A stretch of DNA of 64,000 bases, from contig JAULSR010000002.1 in NCBI GenBank assembly GCA_030512295.1, positions 1,364,001 to 1,428,000 on the forward strand, in the 5' to 3' direction. The translations under genes were made by a program, and so were the position numbers. The notes beneath the pieces are model-generated. The model did not search any database and had not been told where the DNA came from. It worked only from the letters and a program-made list of their open reading frames with translations. This document shows, piece by piece, positions 34,455-47,371 of the stretch. Position 1 is the first letter of the stretch. The number at the start of each line of letters is the position of its first letter. The DNA comes from Bombardia bombarda (taxonomy: Eukaryota; Ascomycota; Sordariomycetes; Sordariales; Lasiosphaeriaceae).

Positions 34455-34935
34455 GGTCAATAAGTCTGTGGACACACCCACTTTACCACCAAAAGCAGCC
34501 AAAAGTCACTATATATAACACACTACATAACATTCACTTCTACTCTACAAAGGCCCGAAAAAATTTCATTTAGTAGCCCTGAAGCCGTGTATTAATATGC
34601 TTTGTTTTGATTGTGTGTTCTGCGTACTGCTGCAATGCGGCGGGGTTAGTTAAGCAGTTGACGGAGTATGATGAGGAGGGTTAGGTTTATATACAGCAAA
34701 CTACCCTTATTTTTATTGCTTTATATTTCGCCCTTTACTACGATGGTTTTAACACCCTTCTAGGTTTTCTCTTGATAAAAAGTCCAACCGTTATTATACG
34801 TCTATCAAAGGCGTTTACTTTCAATCAATAATGGAGGAATTTGACCCAGAACTGAATGACTTTCAAGAGGTCAAAGGTGGTGTGTTTGTGGCGGTTTGGG
34901 TGCGAAAAATGGGTGTGTCTACAGACTTATTGACC
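34455..34935. mobile_element. 481-bp element bounded by 26-bp inverted repeats (MITE-like or decayed DNA transposon)
   Basis: 34,455-34,480 (starting GGTCAATAAGTCTGT) is the reverse complement of 34,910-34,935 with a single mismatch. The interior is AT-rich (especially about 34,560-34,820), unlike the surrounding DNA, and codes for nothing I recognise. I could not define a clean target-site duplication. A TA lies one base outside the left end (34,452-34,453), and ATA follows one base outside the right end. The AT bias could reflect decay such as repeat-induced point mutation, but this is inference. Confidence 0.65.
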
Positions 34936-37900
34936 GATACTGTGGGTATGCACCGTGCTTCTTACTACTCATGGAGAGTCAGGCAACAAGGGTAGGTGGT
35001 CTTTATCCAGTTACTTGCTTACCCAGCCACTTTGACTACTGCTCGCGATTTGCATGAGAATATGTTATGCTGTTATATGTATTCGAAATCAGAGCATTCT
35101 ATGGCTTTTTGTTCTTTGAGGATATTCTAGGTGAAGAACCTTGAGGGTGAGAAAAGGGGTTAACTAAGTTCATCCGTCTCTCTTCACATCGATCCCCGCT
35201 CAAGGCAGAAAAAAAGAGTCGATACGTCTGGCCTCTGGTTAGCTCCCCACAGATATCTAGTTAATTTCGGCTTGATTGCTTGGTGGAACAAGTTGGAAGT
35301 TGTTCCGACCTGTCATTGATTATTGGCAGTCCTCATAAGGGGCTGGCCCATCTGGTCACCCACTTTTTACTACCACAGGGAAAGAAACCTGTCTAGAGGA
35401 TAAAGAGGAGCTGATAATGTCTGTCTATCTATTGTTTATCAGAAAAACCTTCTTCGCACATAGCGTCCCTTTTGCCTCGCCTGCCATTTGTTTTGTTTAA
35501 GTACTTGACTCTTAGAATGGATGCATTAGATATCACCGCGAAAGGTATTTCCCTTCCCAAAAGTTCCAGCGGGAAGTCAGTTCACCACCATCTGTGGAAC
35601 ATAGGCAGCCATGAGATTCAGTCAGCCACTTGGTCAATTAGACTTGGTATCTTAGCAGGAATGTCTCGGGTGGCCAAGTGCAGCCAGCCAGTCAGCCGAT
35701 ACACACCCCTGGGGCAGCTTGCCTGTCTACTGTCTCATCCTCGGTAGCCATGAACTAAAAACGGATACGACTAGAGTAAGCTAGAGCTATTGCTATCCGG
35801 CCTTCCTCTTATCGGCAATTCGTGACTCATATTATAGTGGCCAAGTCTGGGTCTTGATATGAAGAAAGGACAGCAGGATAAGGTGAGATGGCGGCTTGAG
35901 ATGGCATACGTGGACGAGATGAGAAAGCGGTAGATGAGGTCTAGTTTAAAATGTTTTCCTTTTTATCCGGGTGGTAATAAAGAGGATATACATCGCGATG
36001 TGGGCAATATTCGTGTTTGAGGGAGGTTAATGATCAGACACGGTCAATCCGAAGGCGGTCGGCTGGTCGGTCAGTGGCTGCATGTCTTGTCATGGCAAGA
36101 GAAAGCGGGTAAGGACATACGGACGTAAGATTCGAGCGCAAGCTGCTCATCGCAATAGGGATAGCGGGTAGAGGGATCCGACGGGACTGGCTTCATACTG
36201 ACTACTTGCTCCCTAACTTGCATGAAGCTAAACGTGAGCAACAAGTGTAAGGAGGAAGAAACGGCTAGCCCAGCCAGGGGTTGGTTCTACACAGAAAGAC
36301 CAACCGCGGGTAATGCCCTCACGACATCACGATCTGGACGCGGCAGAGTTGAAGGCAGAAAATGTGCCACCCCAGCCGTTTTGGCTCAGCTACGTACGTA
36401 AGGTAGGTCTGTTGAGCCCATCCATCGCCGATGGCTGGCTGGCTGGCGGCTACATTCCGCTCCCACTTGAAAGTGCCTCCTGCCTGGGGCAAAGATGGCG
36501 TTGCACACCTAGGTAACACTAGGTACCGCAACTAACGAGTCTGACACTGGTGCAACGGTGGACAAGTCGGATGCGTGCATCGTTTGTCTTTGTCTTGGCC
36601 ACTCATCTCTCAGTGGCTTTGCCTTGAGGACCACCGCCACAGAAGCTGCTATCGAACAAACTCTCCCCAGTCCTATTGGCACTTGCGATTGATTTTAGCG
36701 ATGGCTACCTACCTCTCACACGGGGGCTCGGTCTCGAAAGAACATTATTCGCTAGAGAGGAATATGGGGAAGTGTGTGTATCTCTGTAGCACAGGTACCT
36801 GTGCTCGGGATTTCACAGGCAGGTTTCTTCTTCCAGATGTGCTGAACCTCTCGAGTAGGAAGGAAGAACGAATGGTCCTAGAACTTTGAACGCCTTGCAA
36901 TTATTACCCTCTCGTCTCTCAAAAGTTCCCCCACCATACCCGCCCCATCAGGAATGCTGTTGGCTTGCTTGGCAGTCTAGGACAACTGCATTTCTGTTCT
37001 CCCCCCTGACTGAAGGGAGAAACGGACTGCAGCGTTTTTCCAGTCCTCCCAGACATGTGCCGTCACACATTGCACGACACCCATCATCAGCTCGTGTAAC
37101 CTGTGTAACCTCGTGTTACCTGGATAGGAACTTTGAAGAAGCGCACTGCTCACAATGGGGCGTAATCGAGCCTGATAGTGGTCGATCAATGACAGACAGA
37201 CAGACAGATAGACAGGTGACCAAGAATGAGAAGAGGCAAAGAAAAGGCAGATACCAAACAAGACAGACCATCTCGGTTGCTTGCGCATATCTGCTTCTCC
37301 TCCGCCCCTTGGTGTGCCTCGATGCGTGCCGAGATATATCGTATGCCAGTCAAAACAGAGACATACCAGAAATTCGCCGCTGCCGACATCCAAAATCTGG
37401 GGTTTTTTCCTCTTCTCATCCGGGTTGGTGTTTCAAACTCGTTCAGGTCTGGTTCGGCTTTTGCACCATTGCTGTGGTTAATTCCGTTCCTCGTGTCTCT
37501 CTGTATTGAGAGAATCCAGATGCTTTTGTAGTTTAACTGTCTTCTCGTGGTCAACAGGTCTTAGGGGTATTGATTTTACCTTGGCTACCTCCTCATTCAC
37601 CCTTTCTTCCTTCCCAGAGAGTCCGAGTCAGGTGTTGTGTTGTGTGTGTATGTGTGTTGCCCTTTCCCCCCTTTTCTGTATCTAACCTCCCTTCCTCTTT
37701 TCCCCTAGACTCTCTTGTCAGTAACACACCCCATCTAGCCGTTGCTCCTGTATTTGGCGGTAGGCAGGCAGACGGCTTCAAAGCAGGGAAAGGAAACGTC
37801 CTGCTGCAGCAGCATCACCACCACTCCAAGACGCCAACCAACCTCCCAAGGTTCACACTGACCATTCTCTCTGTTTTTCTTCTGCTGCAAAGCTTTGATC

Positions 37901-38086
37901 GAGAGAATCCATTGAACACCCAAAACACGCTACCCACCACCAACAACAGACAGATAGACAGTACCGACCAACAAGACTTCTAGACTGGACGAACAAGCGC
38001 CATAAAACATCCGTGCTCGTCTGGGCTTCAGACCGACAACGACCAATCACCGAGTACAGAGACAGTCCAACTACCTTGCTTTCACT
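34936..38086. other. Gene-free intergenic region
   Basis: About 3.1 kb without a supported gene. It holds a short (GACA)n microsatellite near 37,190-37,215. The 500 bp before 38,087 are pyrimidine-rich and then CA-rich, as expected for the promoter and leader of the MFS gene. The open frames between 36,300 and 37,550 overlap in several frames and show no domain. Confidence 0.5.
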
Positions 38087-39005
38087 ATGACGCTATCATA
38101 CCCCAACCCCTCCCTCTCCGACATAGCAGAAGACCCGAAACACCAGCGACAGGCGGCGGCCGCGTCCGAGTCCGGGACGGAAGGGAACAGCCGAAGGGAA
38201 AGAGCAGCGGCAGCACCTATCCACCATGGCGGCCAGACTACTACTACTATTACTCAAAAGCCATCCTTGCGCCGGATCTTGTTGACGGCCATGTAAGTCT
38301 TCCCACGAACGATAATTCGCAGATCTACAACTAGGTAACTACTAACCATCTTGGCAGAATCCTCTCGGGCCTGATGTTCTCGTGCCTCGACATCTCGATC
38401 GTCTCGACCGCGCTGGTCACCATATCCACCGAGATTGGCAACCCCGAGGAAGCGACGTGGGCCATCTTGGGATATTTGCTTACTTATATGAGTGAGTTTA
38501 GTTTGTTTGGGCACGATAAAACAGTTGTTATCCTTTATTTCTGTTGCGGTAGTGGTGGCAGTAGTAGCCAAGCACACTCGCTGATTCTTTCCTCAACCTT
38601 TAGGTTTCGCCGTGTGCTTCTCCAAGCTCAGCGACGTCTACGGCCGCAAGTGCCTGCTCGTCGTGGCCTGGCTGCTGTTCTCGGGGTTCTCCATCATGTG
38701 CGCGGCTGCTAAGGATATGAAGCAATTGTATGTATTTGACATGCTCTTTCTGTCTGTTTGTCTGCTTGATACACCTAACCAGAGAAATTGGAGCTTCATA
38801 GGATCGCGGCTCGGGCACTTCAAGGCATCGGAGGCGCAGGGCTGTACAGCCTGGCCCAGGTCTGTCTGATCGAGCAAGGGCCCGACAGACCCGAAGCGGT
38901 GGGCGCGCTGGTCGGCATCACGCTGTCCATCTCGTATGTCCTCGGTCCGCTGCTAGGAGGGGGATATCTGGATGGACGTGGCGGGGTATCTTTTGGATCA
39001 AGTGC

Positions 39006-39048
<43 letters not shown>

Positions 39049-40224
39049 GTGTGTTGAGGTTGGGAACTGACGAAAGGATGTCTACCTAGTGTTCCTTTTG
39101 GCGCCCTGGCAGTGATAGGGATCTGCGCGCTGTGGCCCCAGGACCAACGACGACACAGATACGACGCCCGGATGGCGGTGTCTAAGATCGACTTCCTCGG
39201 AAACGTGCTGCTCATCCTGGCGTCGATTCTGTTGATATTTGGGCTGCAGCAGGGCGGCTCGTTTGTCTGGAAATGGTCCAGCCCGGTCATAATATGGTCC
39301 CTGGCGGCGTCGGGAACGTGCTGGATCCTCCTGTGCGTCTGGGAGTCGTATCTCTTCTCTAGGAAGGGCCACGGGGAGACGACTATCCAGCCCATCTTCC
39401 CGCGGGCCCTGACGGCGGACCGTGTCTATCTCTGCAGCCTCGTCGTCACCATGCTCACGGGCTTCGTCTACATTGCGCTCGTCATCAAGATCCCCGAGCA
39501 GCTGCAGATTATCTATGGTGACAACGCGCTCATGGCGGGCGTCCACCTCCTGCCCTTGCTCGGGCCGTGCGCGTTTGGCTCATTTCTCGGCGGGGGCCTG
39601 TCCAAGAAGAAGAATCTGACGAGCCAGACGCTCATCATGGGGACGAGCCTGCAGGTGCTGGGCATCGGGCTGGTGTACGGGTTTACGTCCGCCGACGCGG
39701 AGACGGACATCCGCTTCCTGCTGGGCTTCACGGCCATCTACGGGCTCGGGGTTGGGCTGTGCTTTGCGGCCTGCACCATGATCGCGTCCATCGTGGTGCA
39801 CCACACCGATCTCGCGGCCGCGCAGGGCGCCGTGGCGCAGGCAAGAGTTTTTGGCGGCGCTATTGGGCTGGCGGTTTGCACCATCATGTTTAATGAGTGC
39901 CTGGAGCGCAAGCTCGGGGCCGGGTCTGGGTCGGGGCTGAGCGAGAGCGAGCTCGTCGAGATTCACAGGAGCCCGATGGGGGTGGTGACCATGTCGGCGG
40001 ATGGTCTGCGCGAGGTGAAGGAGGTGTATATGGAGTCGTTCAAGGGGCAGATGTTGATGCTGGTGATTGTTGCCGCCGCCGCGGTGGTCGTGAGCCTGGG
40101 GACGTATCGGTCGAACCCTGTACCGGTTGTCGAGACGCTGATGCAGCACCACAAGGAGTTTGCAGCGCGGTCTGTCGATACCGAGTTGGAGAGCGGGGGT
40201 AGCGTTCGGTCTCTTGTGCGCTGA
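38087..40224 (+). CDS. MFS multidrug/toxin exporter, frame broken by one base in exon 4
   Basis: Exons 38,087-38,292, 38,358-38,491, 38,604-38,727, 38,802-39,001 and 39,090-40,224 sum to 1,799 nt, one short of 599 codons plus stop. The sequence shows the MFS fold: LMFSCLDISIVSTAL in TM1, KLSDVYGRK (motif A) in loop 2-3, and RALQGIGGAGLYSLAQ and LSISYVLGPLLGG (motif C-like) in TM4-TM5. In exon 4 the frame reads through LLGGG, but the family-conserved continuation SGWTWRGIFWIN, then VPFGALAVIG in exon 5, lies in the frame offset by one. The missing base must lie in or beside GGAGGGGGATAT (about 38,955-38,966). No intron can compensate, because using the upstream frame stops at once in exon 5. 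About 14 membrane segments and a C-terminal cytoplasmic tail are visible. Relatives are plasma-membrane proton antiporters exporting drugs or fungal metabolites. Confidence 0.85.
39002..39089 (+). repeat. (CT)n microsatellite inside an MFS intron
   Basis: Starting just after the GTGCGT donor, about 34 bases of pure CT repeat occupy nearly half of the 88-nt intron. The acceptor is CTACCTAG. Length variation of the repeat would change intron size without affecting coding. Confidence 0.8.
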
Positions 40225-43200
40225 GGATCGTCGACTAGTGAACAAGCAGGCCCTTTGTCCACCCTTTTTTTTTTCCATTGATGTTTCTTTGATATTGTTT
40301 CTTGGCGAGGGTTTGCTGGGATTTTGGCTTGACTGTTCTGTTCTACCTTTTATCCATGTTGGTTTATTTCTGCATTGTTGTTTCGACACTGTGGTGCAAC
40401 TGTTTAGCTCTTCTTTTTGGTATGGGAATGGTTCAATTATTGGCGTTTGTGTCCGGATAACGATGGGGTTGTGATTAGGTTTATGCCGGATGGACTGTCT
40501 GTCGGGTCCATCGTCCATCCATCTGATGTGATTTTAAGTTTCGGTATTCCGCGGTTTATCTCCCTAGTACTATGTCATGGGCTACGACTATCGACAGAAA
40601 TTTAACAATCTTGATAATCTTGATATTCGTGAGAACCTAATCCGGCGTGTGTTCTTGGCACGCCCAATATTCGGATGTTAGCCCCTATGTATTGTTATTG
40701 GATGCTATCAACTGGCTGATCCTGTAGTCAAATGTTTAAGCTGTTACGCAACATGTAGACCCTGGTCTTCACACTTGAGACCGTGATTCCACTGATGTAT
40801 TTTCTATCCGTTGCTCATGAGAGTATTACCACTTTCCTGGGGATGGAGGTTAGGTTGAAAGGCCACCGAAAAGTACGTTCGTGACTTTATCTAAGCCCTC
40901 TGATTGAATGGGGAGAGTGTATGTGGCCCGACCACAACAATACATAATGTAGGCGTATGCAGGACAATATATGCTAAATAGCCGGGAGAAGGCAACCAAT
41001 TTATGTGCGTCGCTATTTTGGTGGACGGGATCCCGTGGTCAACGAGCATGCCTTTCTTTCCCCGCCATGGCCGAAGCCCCCGCAGGCTCCCCGGGCCGGG
41101 AGGCTAGGATGGGGATGGGGACGATGGTACTCATGCGTAAGGTATGGAGATATGTACGTAGTCAGAGTAGGCATTGATCATCAGCACATATGGGACCGAC
41201 ATGCAAAATGCACGTCAGGAGCAGCGTGATTTGTAGTTTGCTGTGTATGGCCTCTCAACCAAGTTGAGTGACTTCTTGGCCAAAGATCCAAGTTCCTGGG
41301 TTCTTTGGTCGCACGGATGCACATACAGGATTGGGGACAAACGTGTATGATGCGGCTGGACGGCACATGCAACTGAGGTCTGCCTCAGAGGAAATGGTGC
41401 CCTCGTTGACCCTGATATCTCGTGTTTCCGTCCCGTGGTTGCCGGTGAGCGCCGTGTTTCTGGTTTTCACACCTACCTTCGGAGTACGCCGTTTGAACTA
41501 GGTAACCGCAACTTGCTATCTCTCATCTAACAAGGTGTCCGCGCTCAAATCGTGAAACTGGTCGTCGTTTCCGACTGGTTGGCGTGCCGTCATGCAAAAT
41601 TGGAATCGTGATAAGGGAATAGAACTAAGTACATGCCTTTGTTATCAGAAGCTAACAATTTTTTTTTTTTTTTTTGATCGGATGCTTGTAGTATGACTGG
41701 ACCTATCTGTCATCCCGAATGTACGGGCAGCGACTTTGTAAATACCAGCCATCACCTGATCTCCATGATGAATTGCCCACAAGTCAGACGAGCAAACGAT
41801 GCAGGCCGAGCCTCTAGAAGATGCGAGGAAGGCGCAAGGAACGAACCAGTGCCTTTATCACCTTAGCTTGGCAGGGATGCCGTTTGCTTGCATCGGTCGT
41901 GCCTACCTGTTCTGCACAGGGCAAGACACTCGAAGCAGTTAGCGCCAGGCCCCGACAGCGGGCAGATGCAAAGAAAGACCTCCGAACTCCATAAGGTAAA
42001 AAAAGATAGGGCACTGATTAAAACCATGTCGAAGAAAAAGGCCCATGCGGCAAAACATCGACTCATGATAGCAAAAGCACGTCTTTTGGGAACAACGCCA
42101 TCACCTGCGGGGAACTCGGTTAACTGCTGGAGTCTAGTCGAGGATGCAGCGATAGGCCCGCTAGACCAAGCCCGAATCATATCTCGCCGCTTGCCCAGCG
42201 AGACCATGGCACGTAACGCTTGGCGAGCCTTCTTGGCGTTTGCCAAGACATCGATTCAGCTTGGCGAGCCAGACCAAGAACGGTCAGCGATCCCAGAAAG
42301 ATATCATGGTCCGGCTCTTGTGGCCCCGCCAGGAAATGGAAAGGTGGGAGAGGGGTGATTATCTCGGAGAGTGAGGAGTGGGTGAGCAGAGCAACTGAAC
42401 AAACCTCAACGTTTCTGTTCCAAGAAAGAAATCGCCGAACCGGGCGAGGTTTTCTCTTTATTCCTACTGATTGAGGTACCTAAGTACAGTACAGGGAATC
42501 AAGGCCCAGGCATTCATTCATCGCCTGCCTGGAGCTGGGAAGCTGCCCATGGACGCGGGAGATAAGCAACAGGACCACCACCAAGGGTCGCTTAATTGAC
42601 GACAGGGCAGAGCACAGCCGGTCCGTCATTGGCCGAGGCCCTCTCTGCCATGCATCCATTCAAGACAAAGAGTGCGGACAGCGACCGCGTTGTGGCGTGG
42701 CAATACCCGTCCATGTCTGTCCCCCAGACTATCTCTCCATGGACTCTCCATTGGCCCTCTCTCTGTCGCTCCGGGGCTTGCAGGTCCCGCTGTGGAGCCC
42801 AACCTGCCGTAGCCGGGCATATCAACACAGTGATTATTCCAAAAAGGCGACCAGCTGAACCTGCAATCAATCAATCCCAGCGCCGGAAAGATAAAAAAAG
42901 TGCAACTTCGCTTGCTTGTGCCGCTGATAGTATTTCCTTCGCTACCGTCAGACCAAAAACAAAGAGTTGAATTGCCCAGCCTTGACGCTTGCTACACAGG
43001 GCCAACCATTCTGTGCATTTAATTGAGGATCATGGCGAATGCATTGTCGCATCATCACGAATGAGAGAAGATGGGGGAAGGGGAAGGGGGGCTAATAAGA
43101 TAATCGCCTGCATTGCCTGCAGATGCTTGCTCAGATCCGTCCCCCACGGATGGGATGGGGATGATTGGGAGTCTCTGGCCAGATGGTCTGGTGCAGTGAG

Positions 43201-44005
43201 TGGTGCTGCTGGCCCCCCCCGCTTTGAGATTCTCTCTCCCAAACTCATGTCACCTCATCGGAAGACGAGCTCTCGGTCCAATTTAGGCAGGTCAACGATA
43301 GCTGGGGCTGCATCTTCCGCGATAGTTAGTGCTTCCAGAAACGGGGGACGGGGACCCCTCCCCTAGGTTTATTTCTCCCGCCCGCCGGGCACAGCCGGAC
43401 GCCAATGGTTCATCTCCCCTCCCCCCCAAAGCGTGGTTCCCAAGAGTGGTTCCCAGGTGGTTTAGGTTTCCCTCCCCCCAGCCAGTTGCAGCGTGGGCAG
43501 CACGCATTCAACCAGCTTCCCATGCCATTGCCATGCAGACCACCATTGAATGAATGAGCTGCAGCACGCACCTGTACCTACAGCACAGTATCAGCAGGAA
43601 ACCCACCATCCGTTTTGTTCACTACCTAACCTACGGTACTCTCCCTCCCCTTTCGTCGGTCCCGTCATCTATGGCCGGCGACATACAATGTCCACGATCT
43701 TTACAATAGTGGTCTAGTGTACATACAATATAATACATCAGGGTATTGGGGGTATATCAAACATACATAACGAAATCCCCCCTTGCTCTGGCTTACGCCC
43801 ACTAATTTTATCTACTACCCTTCTTTCTTTTTTATTTGGCCCGTTTTGTTTCCTTTTACCCGACTGACAATAACCACCAACACCACCGCCACCGACCTGA
43901 GTGGTCTCCCCACCACCGCTCTTGCTTTCCGGCGCGGAGAGCTACCGAGTCGCCTCGCCTCGCCTCGCCTCGCCAAAAAGAAGGAGAAAAAGACGAGGAA
44001 AAAAA
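40225..44005. other. Gene-free intergenic region
   Basis: About 3.8 kb. The longest frame (41,888-42,358, plus, 156 codons) has no recognisable domain and no splice context, so I do not call it. A T-run of 17 lies near 41,659. From about 43,560 the plus strand becomes CT/CA-rich, the likely promoter and leader of the OPT gene. Confidence 0.5.
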
Positions 44006-46674
44006 ATGAAGGCTCTCAGGATTTTCCGCCGACGCCATCACGATGGCGACGTCATGCCCGACATCGACGACGGGTCGCTGGACGGGGACGACCCGAGCTT
44101 CGAGACGGTCAGCTCGCTCAAGCAGTTTGAGAAGTCGCACCGCCTGGACCCCAACATACCCCTGGACGAGCTGGACGAGGTCGAGCTGGCGCTGAACAGT
44201 GCGAATGCCGAGAAGGGCGCCGAGATAGAACAGATCCTGGCCGAGGATAATTCGCCGTATCCAGAAGTGAGAAACCACCAGATGATGAAATGCGCAAGTG
44301 GTGGCGCTGGTTGCGATGATGATTGATGGTTGAAAGGAAAAGGGAACTCGAATCAGATGACTAACGTTTGTGGCTTTGAATCAAGGTCCGAGCATCGGTA
44401 CGGAATACCGACGTTGACTTGCCCGTCAACACGATACGGGCCTGGACGATTGGGCTGGTGCTCTGCACCATCGGGTCGGCCGTCAACATGCTGCTGTCGC
44501 TGCGCAATCCGAGCATCCTGCTGTCGACCTTTGTCATCCAGCTCATCGCCTATCCCATCGGGCTGGGCTGGGACCTGGTCTTCCCCGACCGCGAGTTCAA
44601 CGTGTTTGGGCTCAAGTTCAACTTTAAGCCGGGCAAGTTTAACTTTAAGGAGCATGTCATTATTGTGGTCATGTCGAATGTATGTGTTATCATTCACAGT
44701 CACATGATGTTGTTTGTGTTGGGATGAGATGAGATGAGATGACTGACCTCTGTTTGATTTTAGGCTGCCTATGGCGGTGGTGCTCTGTATGCGACAGACG
44801 TCATCCTCGCGCAGGAGGTGTGGTATAAGCAGTATTTCGGCTGGACGTGGCAGATCCTGTTCGGCATCACGACACTCTGCACGGGCTACGGGCTTGCCGG
44901 GCTGGCGAGACGATTCCTCGTCTGGCCGGCGGCCATGATTTGGCCTGCCGATCTGGTCAACTGCGCGCTGTTTTATACGCTCCACGACCACTCGCCCTCA
45001 GATCCGCTACGGACCAACGGATGGACCATCAGCCGATATCGATACTTCCTCATCGTCTTTACGGGCTCTTTCTTGTGGTACTGGTTCCCTGGATATCTGT
45101 TCCAGGGGCTGTCGTGGTTCTGCTGGATTACTTGGATCTGGCCTCACAGCGTCATTGTCAACCAGCTGTTTGGTGGCTATAGCGGTTATGGACTGATGCC
45201 GATGACTTTTGTGAGTACATTACATGTGCGTGATGTGGTAGAACAGTTCGTAACTGACCTTCTTTCGCAGGACTGGTCCATCATCTCGGGCTATCTCATG
45301 TCACCTCTAGTGACGCCCTTCCACGCCATCGCCAACGTCCTCGGCGGCATCACCGTCTTCTTCGTCTTCGTCTCGCTCGGGATCCACTACTCGGACCTGT
45401 GGTACTCGGCCTACCTGCCGGTGCAGAGCTACCACGCCTACGACAACACGGGCCACGTGTACAACGTCTCGTCCATCCTGGACCACCGGCTGCATTTCGA
45501 CGAGGCCAAGTACCAGGCCTACTCGCCCCTTTATCTCCCCACCCAGTTCGCGCTCGCCTACGGCCTGTCCTTCGCCGCCGTCGCGGCCGTCATCGTGCAC
45601 GTCGCGCTCTACCACGGCAAGGACATCTGGACGCAATGGCGGCTCGCGCGCCAGCAAGAGGACGACGTGCACATGCGGCTCATGAAGAAGTACCGCGACG
45701 CCGAGGACTGGTGGTACCTGACCCTTTTTGTTGTTATGCTCGGCCTGTCGTTCGCCGTCGTGTGCGCCTGGGACACGAGCTTTCCCTGGTGGGCGTACGT
45801 CGTGTGCATCGCCATCCCGCTGGTCTGGACGATCCCTATTGGTATCGTGCAGTCCATCACCAACGTCCAGCTGGGGCTCAACGTGCTGACCGAGTATATC
45901 GTGGGGTACATCCTGCCGGGCCGGCCGCTGGCCATGATGATGTTCAAGAACTACGGGTACCTGTGCATGTCGCAGGCGCTCTACTTCACGCAGGACCTCA
46001 AGCTGGGCCACTACATGAAGGTGCCGCCGCGGGTCATGTTCTGGTCGCAGCTCGTCGCGTCGGTGTGGTCGGCCATTGTCCAGATCGCCGTCATGAACTG
46101 GGCGCTGGCGAACATCCCGGACCTGTGCGACGACCACCAGCCCAACTCGTTCACGTGTCCGAGCGCCAAGGTGTTCTACACGGCCTCAGTCATCTGGGGC
46201 GCCATCGGGCCGCAGCGCATGTTCAGCGGCAAGGCGCTGTACAGCTCGCTGCAGTGGTTCTGGCTCGTCGGCGCGGTGGCGCCGATCCTGTCGTATGTGC
46301 TGGCGCGCCGGTACCCGCGGTCGTTTTGGCGGTATGTCAACATGCCGCTTGTGTTTGGGGGGTCGGGCTGGCTGCCCCCGGCGACGGTGTTTATTTACTA
46401 TTGCTGGGGCACGGTGGGGACGGTGTTCAACCGGTTCCTGCGGCGCAGAAGGACGGGCTGGTGGCTGCAGTATAATTATATTACGTCGTCGGCGCTGGAT
46501 TGCGGGCTGTTGGTGTCGACGCTGGTGATATTCTTTGCGCTGTACCTGTCGGGGACGTCGGCGCCGGCGTGGTTTGGGAATAACGAGGCGCTGGGTACGC
46601 TGGATATGGAGGCCAAGGCGGTGATGAGGCAGGTTCCGCCGGGGGAGACGTTTGGACCGAGTTCGTGGCCGTAG
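44006..46674 (+). CDS. OPT-family oligopeptide transporter
   Basis: Four exons (44,006-44,266, 44,386-44,679, 44,764-45,210 and 45,271-46,674; all phase 0) encode 801 aa. After an acidic cytosolic N-terminus (~90 aa), about 14-16 hydrophobic segments follow. Family-typical motifs are SPYPEVRASV, NMLLSLRNPSI, DWSIISGYLMSPL, the SPLYLPTQFALAYGLSFA segment, EYIVGYILPGRPLAMMMFK and NYGYLCMSQALYFTQDLKLGHYMKVPPR. The C-terminal half contains IWGAIGPQRMFSG and GGSGWLPPAT. These place it in the peptide-transporter branch of the OPT superfamily (relatives of S. pombe Isp4 and yeast Opt1), proton-coupled importers of tetra- or pentapeptides and glutathione at the plasma membrane. The start codon sits in an A-rich context and is the first in-frame ATG. 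Confidence 0.95.
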
Positions 46675-47371
46675 AGGAGAGGGGGATGGATATGGAGGGG
46701 CTATGGTGATGATGGGGAGGGGCGGGGATTGTTTTGGGGACTTGTTTGGGTTGGGGAGTTTTGTGGCGAGATGATTGGAATTATTCTTTTTTTATTGGAT
46801 CTACTATGGGAGTTTTTTCTTGGTTAGGGAAATATGTGTGATATGGGGTTTCATTTACTTGTTCTCCTCTTATTTATTTTTTTATCAGTTGGCTGGCTGG
46901 CTGGCTGGGTACTTGGGTATGGTTTGGGGCGGGCGCCATGTGAAGCACAGGGAGGAGATTCCAAGGTAGGCAGGCAGGCAGGCACGAGAGGGGTCTTTTG
47001 GGGGGAGATGGGCTCGTCATGGCTTTTTTTTACAGCGTGTCTTGGAGGGATACGTCTCATGGTGTTTGTTGTTGACCGCGGTCATTTTCGAATGGAAGCG
47101 AAGCGGCCCGTTTTCTTTTCATTTTGTTCTATCTGTTATACTGTATCAGGTGGTGGGGTTTTGGCTACTTTCTGGAGGCTTTGACGATAAAAGGACGATG
47201 ATACCTAGGTACCTTATTTGTTGATGAATGGCTTTCTTGGTATAATGAATTTTTGTTAAAGACGGACGTGAAGGGTGGTAAAGCTGAGATCCGTACTTGT
47301 GACTGTTGGGACAATGCGTGCTATAACACGAGGTAAAGTAATTGAATTCCTTGTACACACAATAGGAGTCG
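46675..47371. other. Intergenic region between convergent genes
   Basis: About 700 bp separate the ends of the OPT and cnxH genes. It contains short (GGCT)n and (GGCA)n tetranucleotide runs near 46,885 and 46,970 and one CCTAGGTACC word near 47,203. No gene is seen. Confidence 0.55.

Noticed and set aside
34837..34995. Short frame (ATGGAGGAATTTGAC...) crossing the right end of the 481-bp element, considered as a transposase remnant
   Set aside because: Only about 53 codons, crosses the inverted repeat, and shows no transposase motif.
36886..37509. Open frame of 207 codons
   Set aside because: Overlapping frames on both strands and no conserved motif; intergenic DNA.
41888..42358. Open frame of 156 codons with a Lys-rich start
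   Set aside because: No homologous motif, isolated, and overlapped by an equally long frame on the other strand.
45399..46475. Frame of 358 codons overlapping the OPT gene
   Set aside because: Arg/Ala/Gly/His-rich shadow frame produced by the strong third-position GC bias of the real OPT exon.
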